Of a stretch of 64,000 nucleotides of DNA, positions 28,994 through 38,756 are shown piece after piece (position 1 is the stretch's first letter; each line of letters begins with the position of its first letter). Both the position numbers and the translations under genes were made by a program. The notes below the pieces were generated by a model. That model was not told where the DNA came from. It saw nothing but the letters and a program-made list of their open reading frames with translations, and searched no databases. Location: NCBI RefSeq assembly GCF_000011365.1, contig NC_004463.1:1784001-1848000 (forward strand). Direction: 5' to 3'. Source of the stretch: Bradyrhizobium diazoefficiens USDA 110. GTDB taxonomy: Bacteria > Pseudomonadota > Alphaproteobacteria > Rhizobiales > Xanthobacteraceae.

Positions 28994-29807
28994 GGTACCG
29001 TCAAATTAACGAATTGGAGCGGCGGAGGGGTAGACGACCGGCAGACCGCCCGGGACCCTCTTTATCGCCGCCATCGCACCGGAAGTGATCAGTTATCCCG
29101 TTTGGTTATATTTCCGGCTTCCCTTAAGCTTGCGGATGGTCGAGGAAATGCTGGCGGCGCGTGGCATTGGCGTGACCTATGAAACCGTGCGCCAGTGGGG
29201 ACGGAAATTCGGCAAGCCGTTCTCCGATCGGATCCGCCAGCGCACTCCCCCTCGCGGTGACAAATGGCATCTGGACGAAGTCGTTATCTCGATCGCGGGC
29301 GAACAACATTGGCTCTGGCGCGCTGTCGACCAGAGTGGCTTCGTTCCTGACGTCTTGATCCAGCGCCGAAGAAACTCGCGCGTTGCGCAGCGGCTCATGA
29401 AGAAGCTCTTGAAATCCGCCGGCACGCCGCCGCGCGTTATGATCACGGATAAGCTGCGTTCGTACGGCGCTGCGAGGGCGAAGATGGGCTTACACGTCGA
29501 ACATCGCCAGCACAAAGCTCTCAACAATCGGGCCGAGAATTCTCATCAGCCGACGCGGCGACGCGAGCGGATCATGACGCGCTTCAAATCGTCCCGTCAG
29601 GCTCAACGGTTTCTGTCCGTTCACGATCAGGTCGCGAACCTTTTCCACATCCCCTATCCCGGAGCCGCCACCGCCGACTTCCGTCGTGCTTCGCGCGAGC
29701 GAGCCTTTGCGACTTGGCGCGAGATCTCCATGACAAGCGCTATCGCCGACTCTCGACCTCTGAGAATCGCCTCCTTCGGCTCGGCGGTCGATTAAGTTGA
29801 CGATGCC
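28994..29807 (+). mobile_element. IS6-family element, copy 1 (transposase frameshifted)
   Basis: An 814-bp element with ends GGTACCGTCAAATTAACG and ...TTAAGTTGACGATGCC. The DDE transposase runs in one frame from about 29085: WLYFRLPLSLRMVEEMLAAR, then WHLDEVVIS, DKLRSYGAAR and NNRAENSHQPTRRRE. Compared with the copy at 50493 it lacks 5 bp near 29078 (TTCCC), which breaks the first codons, so it is probably inactive. No 8-bp target duplication is visible. Confidence 0.85.
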
Positions 29808-29955
29808 CCCTGATGAGCCAGAGCCTCCCTTCTCGAAAAGCCTGATCAGTCTCAAATTGTCTGACGACGGACAATCGTTGCCACTGTCTCAGCCAGGCTG
29901 CTGTCATCCGAAAGACGGCAAATCCGGGCGCGGGTCCACCCTTCTTCCCGAGCTC

Positions 29956-29990
29956 GTCAGCTTCTCGAAAGCCAACCTTCCTAGCATTCA
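29956..29990 (+). promoter_or_regulatory. tts box upstream of the glucanase gene
   Basis: Reads GTCAGCTTCTCGAAAGCCAA, a close match to the tts-box core, about 95-130 bp before the start at 30084. It lies just outside the right end of the IS6-family copy. Confidence 0.78.
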
Positions 29991-30083
29991 AGCCCGGTCT
30001 CTAGATGCCGATGCCGCCCATGCTGAACTAGGGGGCCCGCTAGTGGATCTGCAGGAGATTTTGTTATCAGAAAGGAGAGCTTT

Positions 30084-30890
30084 ATGGATTCCAATCGGAT
30101 AAGCGGTGCCGGCGCGCAAGGGTCTCCAACGGGTTACGTCCGGACACAGGAGGATCATGATCTATTTAGGCAGGCCGCGAATGAAGCCCGGTCATTATCA
30201 TCTGCCGGGCCTGTGTCGGCACAGACGCCGATTTGGCGTTCGAGCGCTCCATACGGAAGCTTTTCACGCGATGGCTACTCTTGGAACAACGACGTATGGG
30301 GCCCGCACCCTGGGCCTCAGACGATTTCGGTGAGTGCAGCCAACCGGTGGAGCGTGTGGTCGAACCAGCCCAATACTCCTGGCATCAAGAGCTATCCGCA
30401 CGTGGCTTTCAATATCGGGAAACCGCTCAGCTCAATCAACACTCTGAGCTCGAGCTTCAATCAGGAAGTTCCCACTGGCGGCGCCTGGGATGTCGCCTAC
30501 GATATCTGGGACAGCTCAGACCGACATGAGATAATGCTCTGGACAAACTACACCGGAAACTCGGACGGGAGCGGCAACGTTAAGCCCATTTCATATCATT
30601 ATGCCCCTTCCGGTGCGGCGATTCCGGTCTACAGCAATGTCAATGTAGGCGGGGCGACTTGGAACGTGTTTGAAGGCGAAGGCTCCGATGGTCACAAGGT
30701 CATCTCATTGCTGCGCACTTCGAAGACCAACAGCGGGACAGTGGACATCAAGAGTATCCTGCAGTGGATCAAGTCGAAGGGGTACTTTGGCGACATAAAC
30801 GTCGGTAGCGTCCAATACGGCGTCGAGATTACCTCGTCCCCGGGGGGAAAGAACTTCAATTTCAACAACTGGTCCGTGACTTCGAAGTGA
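30084..30890 (+). CDS. gunA2: Family 12 endo-beta-1,4-glucanase, type III secreted (GunA2-like)
   Basis: A 268-residue protein from an ATG with AAGGAGAG upstream. After ~60 flexible residues rich in Ser, Gly and Pro, with no Sec signal peptide, it has a glycoside hydrolase family 12 beta-jelly-roll: NRWSVWSNQPN, YDIWDSSDRHEIMLW and VGSVQYGVEITSS. The likely nucleophile and acid/base are E149 (HEIMLW) and E248 (GVEITS). GH12 enzymes cut cellulose or xyloglucan by a retaining mechanism. With the tts box upstream it corresponds to the type III-secreted glucanase known from B. japonicum, where it is thought to act on plant wall polymers. Confidence 0.82.
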   Translation: MDSNRISGAGAQGSPTGYVRTQEDHDLFRQAANEARSLSSAGPVSAQTPIWRSSAPYGSFSRDGYSWNNDVWGPHPGPQTISVSAANRWSVWSNQPNTPGIKSYPHVAFNIGKPLSSINTLSSSFNQEVPTGGAWDVAYDIWDSSDRHEIMLWTNYTGNSDGSGNVKPISYHYAPSGAAIPVYSNVNVGGATWNVFEGEGSDGHKVISLLRTSKTNSGTVDIKSILQWIKSKGYFGDINVGSVQYGVEITSSPGGKNFNFNNWSVTSK

Positions 30891-30954
30891 AGTCCGCGCG
30901 GGCGGTAAGGTGAGCTGCGCTATGCCAATGAGCCACGCTGACTGACGGCCTTGG

Positions 30955-31150
30955 CTTGCCGCTCACATCCCGACCGCCACGATCCCGGCCTCAACCGAAC
31001 CTATGCCGAGATGGCAAGCCATTACGGCACGGCCATCTCGCAGCCCGGCCGCGGCGCCCAAAAGATAAGGCAAAGGTCGAAGTTGCGGTGCAAGTCGCGC
31101 AGCGATGGATTTTGGCGCGGCTGCGCAACCAACGCTTCTTTTCGTTGGCG
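30955..31150 (+). pseudogene. IS21 istA fragment
   Basis: About 65 codons in two frames match the middle of IstA in this same window: [18 protein letters not shown], then [18 protein letters not shown] and RLRNQRFF. No other part of that element is nearby. Confidence 0.75.
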
Positions 31151-31213
31151 TGACCTGCCACTGAGCATTTCCTCCAGAAGGATTCAGAGTCCGCCCCGAA
31201 GAAGGACGGACAG

Positions 31214-32209
31214 ATGAAGCGAGCAAGGTTCACGGAAGAGCAGATTATCGCAGTGTCGAAGGCGCATGAGGCCGGGGCGAAGACGGCCGACCTAGCTCGC
31301 AAGCACGGGGTCTCCGAAGCGACGATCTACAATTGGAAGGCCAGCTCGCAATGGTTGGCACGCAAGATCGCCGCGATGGGGCATACCGTCCGCATTATTC
31401 CGGCTCAATTCGTCAAGCCTTATGTAAAGTCCAACAAAAGTGACATCATCGATGCCGCAGCGATCGCGGAAGCAGTGACGCGACCAACAATGCGCTTCGT
31501 CGAAATACGGTCGCCCGAACACATTGACCTGCAAGCGCTGCATCGTGTTCGCGATAGGATGATTTCGCAACGGACGTGCCTCATAAATCAGATGCGCGCT
31601 TTTTGCCTTGAATATGGGATCGCTATTCACCAGGGCGCCGGCAAGTTCAAGGCAGATCTGCCGAGGGTTTTGGCAGATGAATCGAATGATCTAACGTCGG
31701 CCATGCGTCGCATTCTTGCATCTACATTCGACGAGCTGCGGCAGCTGGAGCTGCGGATTGCTGAAGTCAACCGCGAGATTGAGGCGATTGCCTCTCAAAG
31801 CGATACTGCACGTCGATTAATGACTATCCCGGGCATTGGGCCACTCGCGGCGACAGCGCTTTTGGCAGCAGCTGGATCTGCCCCACAGTTCAAAAAGGCC
31901 CGCGATATGGCAGCTTGGCTGGGTCTTGTTCCTAGAGAATACTCTACGGGAGGCAAAACGAAGCTCCTGGGGATAAGCAAGCGCGGCAACCGATATCTGC
32001 GCCGGATGATCATCCACGGCGCCCGCTCCTGCGTGACACATCTTGATCGCTCGCGATATCACCTTGGCGCCTGGCTTGATGGACTTCAGGCACGCATGCA
32101 CACTAACAAGGTCACCGTCGCCTTGGCGGCAAAGATTGCGCGGATCGCATGGGTAGTGATGACTAAGCCCGGCGCAAGCTACGAACGGCGGGATCCGGCC
32201 TTTAGCTGA
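31214..32209 (+). CDS. Chimeric IS3 orfA / IS110-family transposase
   Basis: A 331-residue open frame with two unrelated parts. Residues 1-42 (MKRARFTEEQIIAVSKAHEA... IYNWKA) are the helix-turn-helix start of an IS3-family orfA. From residue 43 (SSQWLARKIAAMGHTVRIIP) the sequence is an IS110-family transposase, with KSNKSDIIDAAAIAEAV and the C-terminal TIPGIGPLAATAL and FKKARDMAAWLGLVPREYS. The first ~60-70 residues of a normal IS110 protein, including its early catalytic Asp, are absent. The fusion is in frame, so a hybrid could be made, but transposition activity is doubtful. Confidence 0.8.
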   Translation: MKRARFTEEQIIAVSKAHEAGAKTADLARKHGVSEATIYNWKASSQWLARKIAAMGHTVRIIPAQFVKPYVKSNKSDIIDAAAIAEAVTRPTMRFVEIRSPEHIDLQALHRVRDRMISQRTCLINQMRAFCLEYGIAIHQGAGKFKADLPRVLADESNDLTSAMRRILASTFDELRQLELRIAEVNREIEAIASQSDTARRLMTIPGIGPLAATALLAAAGSAPQFKKARDMAAWLGLVPREYSTGGKTKLLGISKRGNRYLRRMIIHGARSCVTHLDRSRYHLGAWLDGLQARMHTNKVTVALAAKIARIAWVVMTKPGASYERRDPAFS

Positions 32210-32295
32210 TCCCGTTTGTTCCAGACTGCGACCCTACCGTACGGTCTGGGAGTAAAAGGGGTGCAAAAAAGGATTTCAATATCAACTAGATGTAC

Positions 32296-32480
32296 AATCG
32301 AATCGGTCTTGAAGCGGAAGTCGGGTCATCGAGTCGTTCTTAAAGTCGCAATCGAGTCGTTCTCAAAACGCGAGCTCCAGGAATATCAACGGGATAGCCG
32401 AGTCGTTTTCAAAGTGGCCTCACACAAATATGTGCGAACACTTTGAAAACGACTCGATTTCGTTTTCGAATCGACTCGAT
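32296..32480. repeat. Left cluster of ATCGAGTC repeats (four direct, two inverted)
   Basis: Units at about 32296-32314, 32328-32345, 32350-32370 and 32398-32415 read ATCGAGTCGTTCTyAAAr with variations. Units at 32441-32458 and about 32461-32480 are inverted. Units four and five form a perfect 18-bp inverted repeat (CGAGTCGTTTTCAAAGTG and its complement) around a smaller CACA...TGTG hairpin. The same family recurs at 49345-49603. Confidence 0.8.
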
Positions 32481-32594
32481 CTCAGAACTCCCTGATCAGC
32501 CTGCCGAATGGGGTCCGAAAAAGTGAGGGGGTCTAATCAGCTTCGTCGCGTCTGCAACGCCTGCACCTCCCATCCAATCGCCATCGAGGACGAC

Positions 32595-33223
32595 ATGAAG
32601 CAGCCAGCATCGACGTTCGTGTTCCATGAACAGGAAGTCGCCGGCGTCGCGTTTCGCGCCATGGTCGAGACCGGACGCGTGGTGCTGCAGATGCAGAACT
32701 CGAGCGGTCGCGAGTCCAGTGTTGACCTCATCGCGAGGCATTCGCCCTGCCGTGTCTCTGCTACGCCGAAGATGGCTGGCAGCGTCGCGGCATGATTTCA
32801 GGCCCGCGGGGCTGGGCCGTTTGTCACGACACCGCGCGCGAGCCACGTATGTTTCTAGGATACCTTCACTCCGACGACGTGCGCCTTCTGAACCACGAAT
32901 TCGGCCTCCATCGAAGGAACTTCCTTGGTCATCAACTTCAGTTCAAGGATTCGATAGCTGGCCGGGCGCTGAAGCAGATCATGCTGCATGATCCGGTTCG
33001 CGCGGCCCTTTTCCGCAAGGCCGACGCGTCGCTGGATAACTGGGCCGAGCAAGTCGCTTCCGAAAAGCCGGCGTGCCCCACACGACTGGCGATCCAAAGA
33101 CGCGAGCTTACTCGACTCGGGAAGCGTCCGAGGGAGGGTGTTTCCTCCCTTCGGCCATCACCTTATCCGTTGACCGTCGGCTACTTTTCTGACTCAATCA
33201 AGCCGTTTATGGACCGGTCTTAA
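32595..33223 (+). pseudogene. Unrecognised gene with a frameshift (first gene of left cassette)
   Basis: Reads MKQPASTFVFHEQEVAGVAF...VVLQMQNSSGRE from the ATG at 32595, then changes frame near 32735 to continue ALPCLCYAEDGWQRRG and FLGYLHSDDVRLLNHEFGLH, ending at 33223. About 205 residues when joined. I do not recognise a family; the sequence is soluble and protein-like in both pieces. It lies just inside the repeat cluster and precedes a membrane-protein gene on the same strand. Confidence 0.5.
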
Positions 33224-33239
33224 CAACCTCGGGGGCGGC

Positions 33240-33978
33240 ATGGATTCGATCCTTCGCGTTCTGATGCCCTTCTTCGGGCCGAAGAACTATTCTGAGATGC
33301 TCTAGAAGAACGCTTTGGCGGATTTCTGGCTGACCTTAGCCTGCTCGTTCCTGGTGAGGTACGATCCTTGGATTAACGGTCTTTTCTTGCGAGTTGAGCA
33401 TCTGCCCGGCGTCAAGGAATTCGCCACGGCTATTAAAGCTCCTGAGGTGAACGTGGGCGGCTTCGCGCTTGCTTTGCTGGTGCTCATCTTCAGCAGGGTC
33501 ACCCGATTCCATGATCGGATTTCGGACATATTTAAGATCAGGGCGAGGTTCGACCGCGCTAACATCCTTCTCCCTCTGGCTGTCATGTCGGGTGCGCAGA
33601 TGTCGGCCCGTCAGGTGGCAAATCTCAAACGCGACCGCCATCCCCTCGTGAGAGCGACGTTCTACAAATACGCGTCCAGCCGAAGCGAACATCCGCTCGT
33701 CGACAAGCACGACATCGAAAGCGCATTGGAGGCTTGGCACATATTGGGTTGCCTTGGAGTGGCTCTTCATACTCACAGGCTTCGCGGTCTTATCCGCCTT
33801 CGCCAGGGCAGCTTGGTTTCTGATCATTTTTTGGACCGCCTCGATGGCCGCGCTTCTATTTATACATCTTCGGTATGGATTGCTGGAACGAAGGGCGGAT
33901 CCCCAGATCCAACAGATAGCCGGGAATGCCGAGGCAAGTGCAGGCAACCGCCAAGCATTCACAGAGGCGGCCATCTGA
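33240..33978 (+). pseudogene. Membrane protein of the left cassette, with a nonsense and a frameshift mutation
   Basis: The frame opens at the ATG at 33240 (MDSILRVLMPFFGPKNYSEM) and meets a TAG at 33303. It continues in the same frame through NVGGFALALLVLIFSRV (one membrane helix) and FDRANILLPLAVMSG, then shifts frame near 33745 to WLFILTGFAVLSAFARAAWF and MAALLFIHLRYGL (two more helices). The stop overlaps the start of the methyltransferase by one base. A protein with a few membrane helices in a defence cassette could be a membrane-disrupting effector, but I recognise no named family. Confidence 0.5.
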
Positions 33979-34723
33979 TGTGGTACAAGATCGGGAAGGA
34001 TATCATCGTCCGGAGCGAAAACGCAGCCAAGCCGGAAACACAGAGTTCGGCCTATCTTAAGAAGCTGATCTCGCGTCTCGAGCCAATTCATTCCAGCTTC
34101 GACTTTGGCTGCGGCAAACTGCGTTACGAACGGGCAATAGCCAAAACCACCGGCGAACTTGCGTTGGTGGATTCGGAAGTGCAGCTTTCAAGGGGTCAAA
34201 TGATCCGCGGTCGTTCGACCACCATCCGCGATTACGTCGGCAAATCAAATCACGTCCACGCCCTCACCGTGGGTCAGTTTGCCTCCCATGACCGGAGATA
34301 CGACCGCGGCTTCTGCATAAACGTTCTTTCTGTGATCCCATCGGCAAGCGTGAGACTTGGCATCGTTCAAAAGCTAAGCTAAAGCCAAACGGCACTTGCT
34401 TGTTTGTGACGCTCTATCGCAATTCTGATTTTACAAGGATGCAGAATCTCCCGAATTGTCAACCATACGGCAACGGCTTCCTCATGGACTCGCTTAGGGG
34501 CCATTCCTTCTACGGCCTCATCCCGCCGGACGATCTCGCCGGATTGGTTAAGCGTGCAGGCTTCTCGGTCGAGTCGATCGTGCTGGATGAAGGCTCCGCA
34601 TACCTGTGGGCCCGAACTCCGGACGGGCGACCTGGACCGATCAATTTCGAAATCCGTGAAACTGCGGAGAACTTTCAGATTCGATCTCAGCCAAGCGTGA
34701 GCAACCGCAGCTCGGCAAGGTAG
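33978..34723 (+). pseudogene. Class I SAM-dependent methyltransferase with a frameshift
   Basis: Starts MWYKIGKDIIVRSEN. The SAM-binding glycine motif is FDFGCGKLRYE, followed by the acidic strand end LALVDSEVQL and the motif-IV-like YDRGFCINVLSVIPS. The frame breaks at 34380: KLS-stop in one frame and LKPNGTCLFVTLYRNSDF in the next, which restores the conserved LKPGG-like strand, then GHSFYGLIPPDDLAGLVKRA. Substrate unknown. It overlaps the membrane-protein gene by one base, so the two were co-expressed. Confidence 0.6.
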
Positions 34724-34769
34724 ACCAGGCCGGCAGAGACGGCGCTTGGATCCTGAGCAGCAGCCGCGG

Positions 34770-35674
34770 GGGCTCAAGTCACATCGACGACCTGTCCCGC
34801 TTAGGTTCGTCTGCTTCCGATAGTCGGCGATCTGCTGTCTGTAGTGGCCGATGCTCGGCGCATCCGGAGCCACGTCGCTCTTCCAATCGACGACCGCGTC
34901 GATGGCGCCGGCCTCGTCGAACGCGATCACGTCAACCTGTCCGGAGAGCAGGACCTTGCCGCCTTCGTGAGTCTGGCTTCCGAACAACGGGAGCTCGGGG
35001 GCGAGACGCGGTCGCGGCGTCACGACGTCCGGAAGAGCGAGCGTCCGCAGCACCGTGGCGGTCAGTTCGACGGCGCTGATGCCCATCTTCGGATCCTCCG
35101 CCGGTTCGTGCCCCATCTGCCGGATCAGTTCCGCAGCCCGCGTTTCAAGCCCGCCCTGGCGTCGCAGGCTTCTCCGGTCAGCACCTCCTCGATTAGCTTG
35201 TGAAGGATGGTGCCACGCGTCGAACTTCTGAGAACGGCAGCAGGCTCCGCAGCGCCGGTTTCCGGAATTTCCCCGCTTTCGATCTTCGCTTCTGGCTCGT
35301 CCACCTGATCAAGTTCGCTCCGGCTCGGGCGACGCCAGATCACGGTCTTGCGCACATCGAAGATAGCGGTCGCCTCGGCGGCGAAGGTCTCGCGGGTCTG
35401 CCCGTTCTCTAGCGGCGTGACGTTCCTTTCCTTCGCGGTGCCGACGTCGTTCGGGTTGATCGCCGGGAGACCAGCCAGGCCCAAATCGACGAGCTTCGCC
35501 CAGCACTTGTCCGACAGGTCGGCGGAGTGCCTAGGCAGGATCAGCAGGTCGCGCGCCCGGGTCGCGGCCACGTACCAGAGGCGTACGCGCTCGCGCCGCT
35601 GCTGCTGCCGCGGTGACGGTGTTGCCCCACGGATTGGCCGAGGAGACAATCACGGATTGAGCAGTTGCGGAGGC
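34770..35674 (-). pseudogene. UvrD-type helicase with PD-(D/E)XK nuclease domain, truncated (AddA/RecB-like)
   Basis: Only the C-terminal third remains. SVIVSSANPWG and LWYVAATRARDLLILPR (helicase motif VI) are followed by RGTILHKLIEEVL, LLSGQVDVIAFDEAG, AVVDWKSDV and RQQIADYRKQT, the D...DxK...QxxxY pattern of the AddA/RecB nuclease domain. Frameshifts occur near 35660 and 35130. A short deletion lies before the final GQVVDVT-stop. The N-terminal helicase part is lost where the IS5-family copy b begins. Such proteins unwind and digest DNA, either in repair or in defence. Confidence 0.65.
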
Positions 35675-35675
35675 T

Positions 35676-36291
35676 GTCCACGTGAATACGGCCCTTACAC
35701 GACGATCTACAATCGCTTCAATCGCTGGGCCAAGCGAGGACGATGGTGCGCAATCTTCGAAGCGCTGGCCAAGCCTGGCGAAGACGGCGTCGTACTGTCG
35801 CTCGACTCGACCTCGATTAAAGCTCACCGGTGTGCCTCCGGCGGAAAAGGGGGGAGCACAATCAAGCAATCGGCCGCTCGCGCGAAGGCCGCACGACAAA
35901 AATCCATGCGCTGAGCGATCCGCTCTGCCGGCCGGTCGTCCTGCATCTGACTCCAGGCCAGGATGCCGATATCGCTGCGGCTCCCGATGTCCTGGCGCTC
36001 GCGCCACCCATGAGCGTGCTCCTCGCCGACAAAGGGTATGATGGCGACAAGCTTCGCGGCGCAATCATTCGTCGTGGCGCCAAGCCCGTAATCCCCAATA
36101 AATCTAACCGTGTCGTCATCCATCGCTTCAACAAACGCGCCTACAAAGGACGAAATGTCATCGAACGCTGCTTTTGCAGGCTCAAGGACTTCCGGCGCAT
36201 CGCCACGCGATATGACAAGCTCGCCCGTAATTTTTTGGCCGCTGTTCATCTCGCCGCTCTCGTCGCATATTGGCTCAATTGAGTCTGGACC
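35676..36291 (+). mobile_element. IS5-family element, copy b (5'-truncated)
   Basis: Identical in layout to the 55309 copy but missing the first ~235 bp. It starts at TGTCCACGTGAATACGGCCC and ends at the normal right end next to CTAG (36292-36295). It retains the A4G6 slippery run and the orfB part. The left junction lies inside the helicase remnant, so one event may have removed both the element's start and the helicase N-terminus. Confidence 0.85.
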
Positions 36292-36295
36292 CTAG

Positions 36296-36708
36296 TTCTC
36301 CCGCTGCCTACGATGTGAGAAGGTCGAACGGAGAGTATGGCGCAACGGTCAGAGACGGGATCGGGAAAACCAGATTATGGACACGCGCCTCGAGCGCGCA
36401 TCACTGAATTGGACCCGCTCCGCGAACTCCCATACAGGCCGGCGGCATGTAACGGCCGCTTCAGAGGCCGGACACATGTCAGCACCCGATCGCGCGCTCC
36501 AGACTCATTCGAAAAGATTCTTCTTGCATCAACGGGGGAGGTTAAACCGGTCGTGGTCGAGGAGCATGCGGCCGGCTAGGATGTCATGGACCGGGCGGCC
36601 CGGAGTCTCCTCGTGGAGGAAAACGAACAGAACGCTCTGAAAATCCTCAGTTTTTCCTTGCGGTTGCGCAGTCGCCGCGGTTCAATCCGCGAGCCGAGGG
36701 CTGCTTAG
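36296..36708. other. Upstream region of jetA, no supported gene
   Basis: About 410 bp. Two short plus-strand frames (36337-36579 and 36377-36640) have no recognisable content. The Wadjet promoter presumably lies here. No clear operator was seen. Confidence 0.4.
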
Positions 36709-38125
36709 ATGAAGCTGTTTGGTTATCTTCCGGAGACCCTTTTCAAGCCCTTGTCCGGGCCGAAGAAGCACGTCTATTCGCGCCTGCTAATGCGCCTTTA
36801 TGAGCGGGTCTATTCCGCGCGCATTCTCGAGACGCCGCTTAGGGAAGAGATCGTTAAGCAGATCGAGATCGGGCTCTCCGAGTTCGGCATCGGATCGATG
36901 GGCGACCTCTCGGAAGGCGATCCTGAAGAGGATCAGACCACAAGCCAAGCCCATTACCTAGCCTATTATCGATTGCGCGATACCGGTTGGCTCACGGAGG
37001 AAACCGAAAAATGGCGAACCTACGTGGACATGAACCCGGACGCGTTCATGGTCCTCGGGGCGATCTCCGACTTCGGCAACAGCCGCGTCCGCGTCGCAGG
37101 CGCGGTGGTCGACGTCAAGAACAACCTGGAGGCCGCGCACCGTGAACCGGAAACGATGGCCCAAGGCTTGGCCAATGCACACGACACGGCATTGCGGTTT
37201 GCCCGCAGCATGCGTCGCATCTTGGCCGGAATGCGCGAGATCGAGGACCGCATTTTGGGGAATCCGAACGCGGCGGCCATCCTCCGTACGTTCTTCCAGG
37301 ACTTCGTCGACGGCCTCCTGATAGCCGACTACAAGCAGCTCAAGACGTCCAACAATCCGTACCGTCATCGCCGCACGATCGCGACGCTCGCCGGCGACAT
37401 GCTCGCGGATGCCAATCAGCTTGGCAAAATCGCGCGCGCCTTACATCGAGCAGGGTGTCATGGGCGCAGGCTCCACGGTTGCCACGGCAGAGGAACGCGT
37501 CGTCGCCGAGCTCGAGAAGATCAAGAGCGTCTTTGAGGACGTCGGCCCCTTCATGGACAAGATCGAAGATTTCCGCGACCGTCTCGAACGCCGCATCCGC
37601 ACCACCGTCCACTACATGGACGTCATGGGAGAGGGATCCGCTGAGCGGATCGTCCGGCTGATCGAGCAACTCTCGAAGATCGGGCGCGATGAAGTGGAGA
37701 TCCGTCTTGGGTCGCCGGATGTGGGCCTGCCGATCACATCGCTTGCGCTGTACACGCCACCGCCTCCGAAGGCACCACCGGAGCGGACGCGCTTCAAGGT
37801 GCCGAAGCAGGATCCATATCTGCGCGCCTATGTCGAGGCCACGACCGAATTCGACCGGATGGTGCGCGTGTCCGACCAGAGGCTGCTCGAGTTCGCCCGG
37901 CGGCAGATGCAGGGCCGCGATGCCGTGTCGTCCGCGGAGATCGAGATCGAGAGCATTCCGGACCTCTTCGCCTACCGGGCGCTCCCGAACCTGGCTGCGG
38001 TCGGCCGCTCTGTGCGACTTGGCGAATTCACGATCAGGCTCGACGAGGGGCGCACCGCCAACGACTGGATCGACGTGACCGCCTTCCGGATCGAAAGAAC
38101 GAGGACCACGGCCGATGCTGCGTGA
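36709..38125 (+). pseudogene. jetA: Wadjet protein JetA, interrupted by a one-base frameshift
   Basis: JetA is the kleisin-like subunit of the Wadjet (JetABCD) complex, which extrudes and cleaves small circular DNA. The first frame (36709-37440) gives MKLFGYLPETLFKPLSGPKK... up to GKIARA; the second continues YIEQGVMGAGSTVATAEERV to 38125. Removing one T of the pair at 37441-37442 joins them into a ~471-residue protein, the normal family length. Both halves are otherwise intact and high in charged helical sequence. The end overlaps jetB by 11 bp. Either a recent mutation has silenced the system or this is a base-calling error. Confidence 0.85.
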
Positions 38126-38756
38126 TCTTTCTAAACTCATCGACGACGCGGACTCCGAGGGACACGACGGCGACCAGTTGCAGAAGGAACTGCGGCAGGC
38201 GGCACAGTCGCTTTGGCGCGCGCAGTTCATCTATGAGAACGACTGGGGCATGAAGACCTCCTACGAAGTGCTCCGTCGCCACATGGGGTATTTCGAGAAT
38301 CTGTTCGATGCGCTCGGGTACCGGGTCGTGGGCAGGCCGAACGACGGCTACGTCGGCCTGGTGGCGAACGAGCTGCCCCCTCGTCAGAGCATGAAGCTCG
38401 ATGAGAGCCTTCTGCTTCTGGTGCTGCGGCTCCACTACGAAGAGGCGTTCACGCGGTTCGAGGCCAAGGAATTCGGCGAGGTTGAGGTCGAGAGCGAGCA
38501 GATCCTGCAGATCTACGAAGATCGCACGCATCGCGAGCGTCCGAATTTCGGAAGGGTGAAGGAAATCCTGGCCGGCTTCCGCCAGCGCGGCCTTGTCCGA
38601 ATCGAGGATCGGGACGACAGGAACTTCACTCTGTTCCTGCGGCCCGCCCTGCCGATCGTGGTCTCCAAGGATACGCTAGGATCCCTCGAAGAGTTCGTGT
38701 CGCGCTCCATCCCGGCGACGGCAAAGACCGACGCCGCGAGCGAGGTGCAGGCGTGA
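38115..38756 (+). CDS. jetB: Wadjet protein JetB (DUF4194)
   Basis: A 213-residue protein, equivalent to MukE, the winged-helix subunit that binds JetA and JetC. It reads MLRDLSKLIDDADSEGHDGD..., with LRRHMGYFENLFDALGYRVV and SMKLDESLLLLVLRLHYEEA as the conserved core, and a second winged-helix part GRVKEILAGFRQRGLVRIED. It overlaps jetA by 11 bp and jetC by 4 bp (GTGA), so translation is coupled. It appears intact. Confidence 0.88.
   Translation: MLRDLSKLIDDADSEGHDGDQLQKELRQAAQSLWRAQFIYENDWGMKTSYEVLRRHMGYFENLFDALGYRVVGRPNDGYVGLVANELPPRQSMKLDESLLLLVLRLHYEEAFTRFEAKEFGEVEVESEQILQIYEDRTHRERPNFGRVKEILAGFRQRGLVRIEDRDDRNFTLFLRPALPIVVSKDTLGSLEEFVSRSIPATAKTDAASEVQA

Noticed and set aside
32296..32480. 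Repeat cluster considered as a CRISPR array
   Set aside because: Units are degenerate, unevenly spaced and in both orientations, with no uniform spacers and no cas genes in the window.
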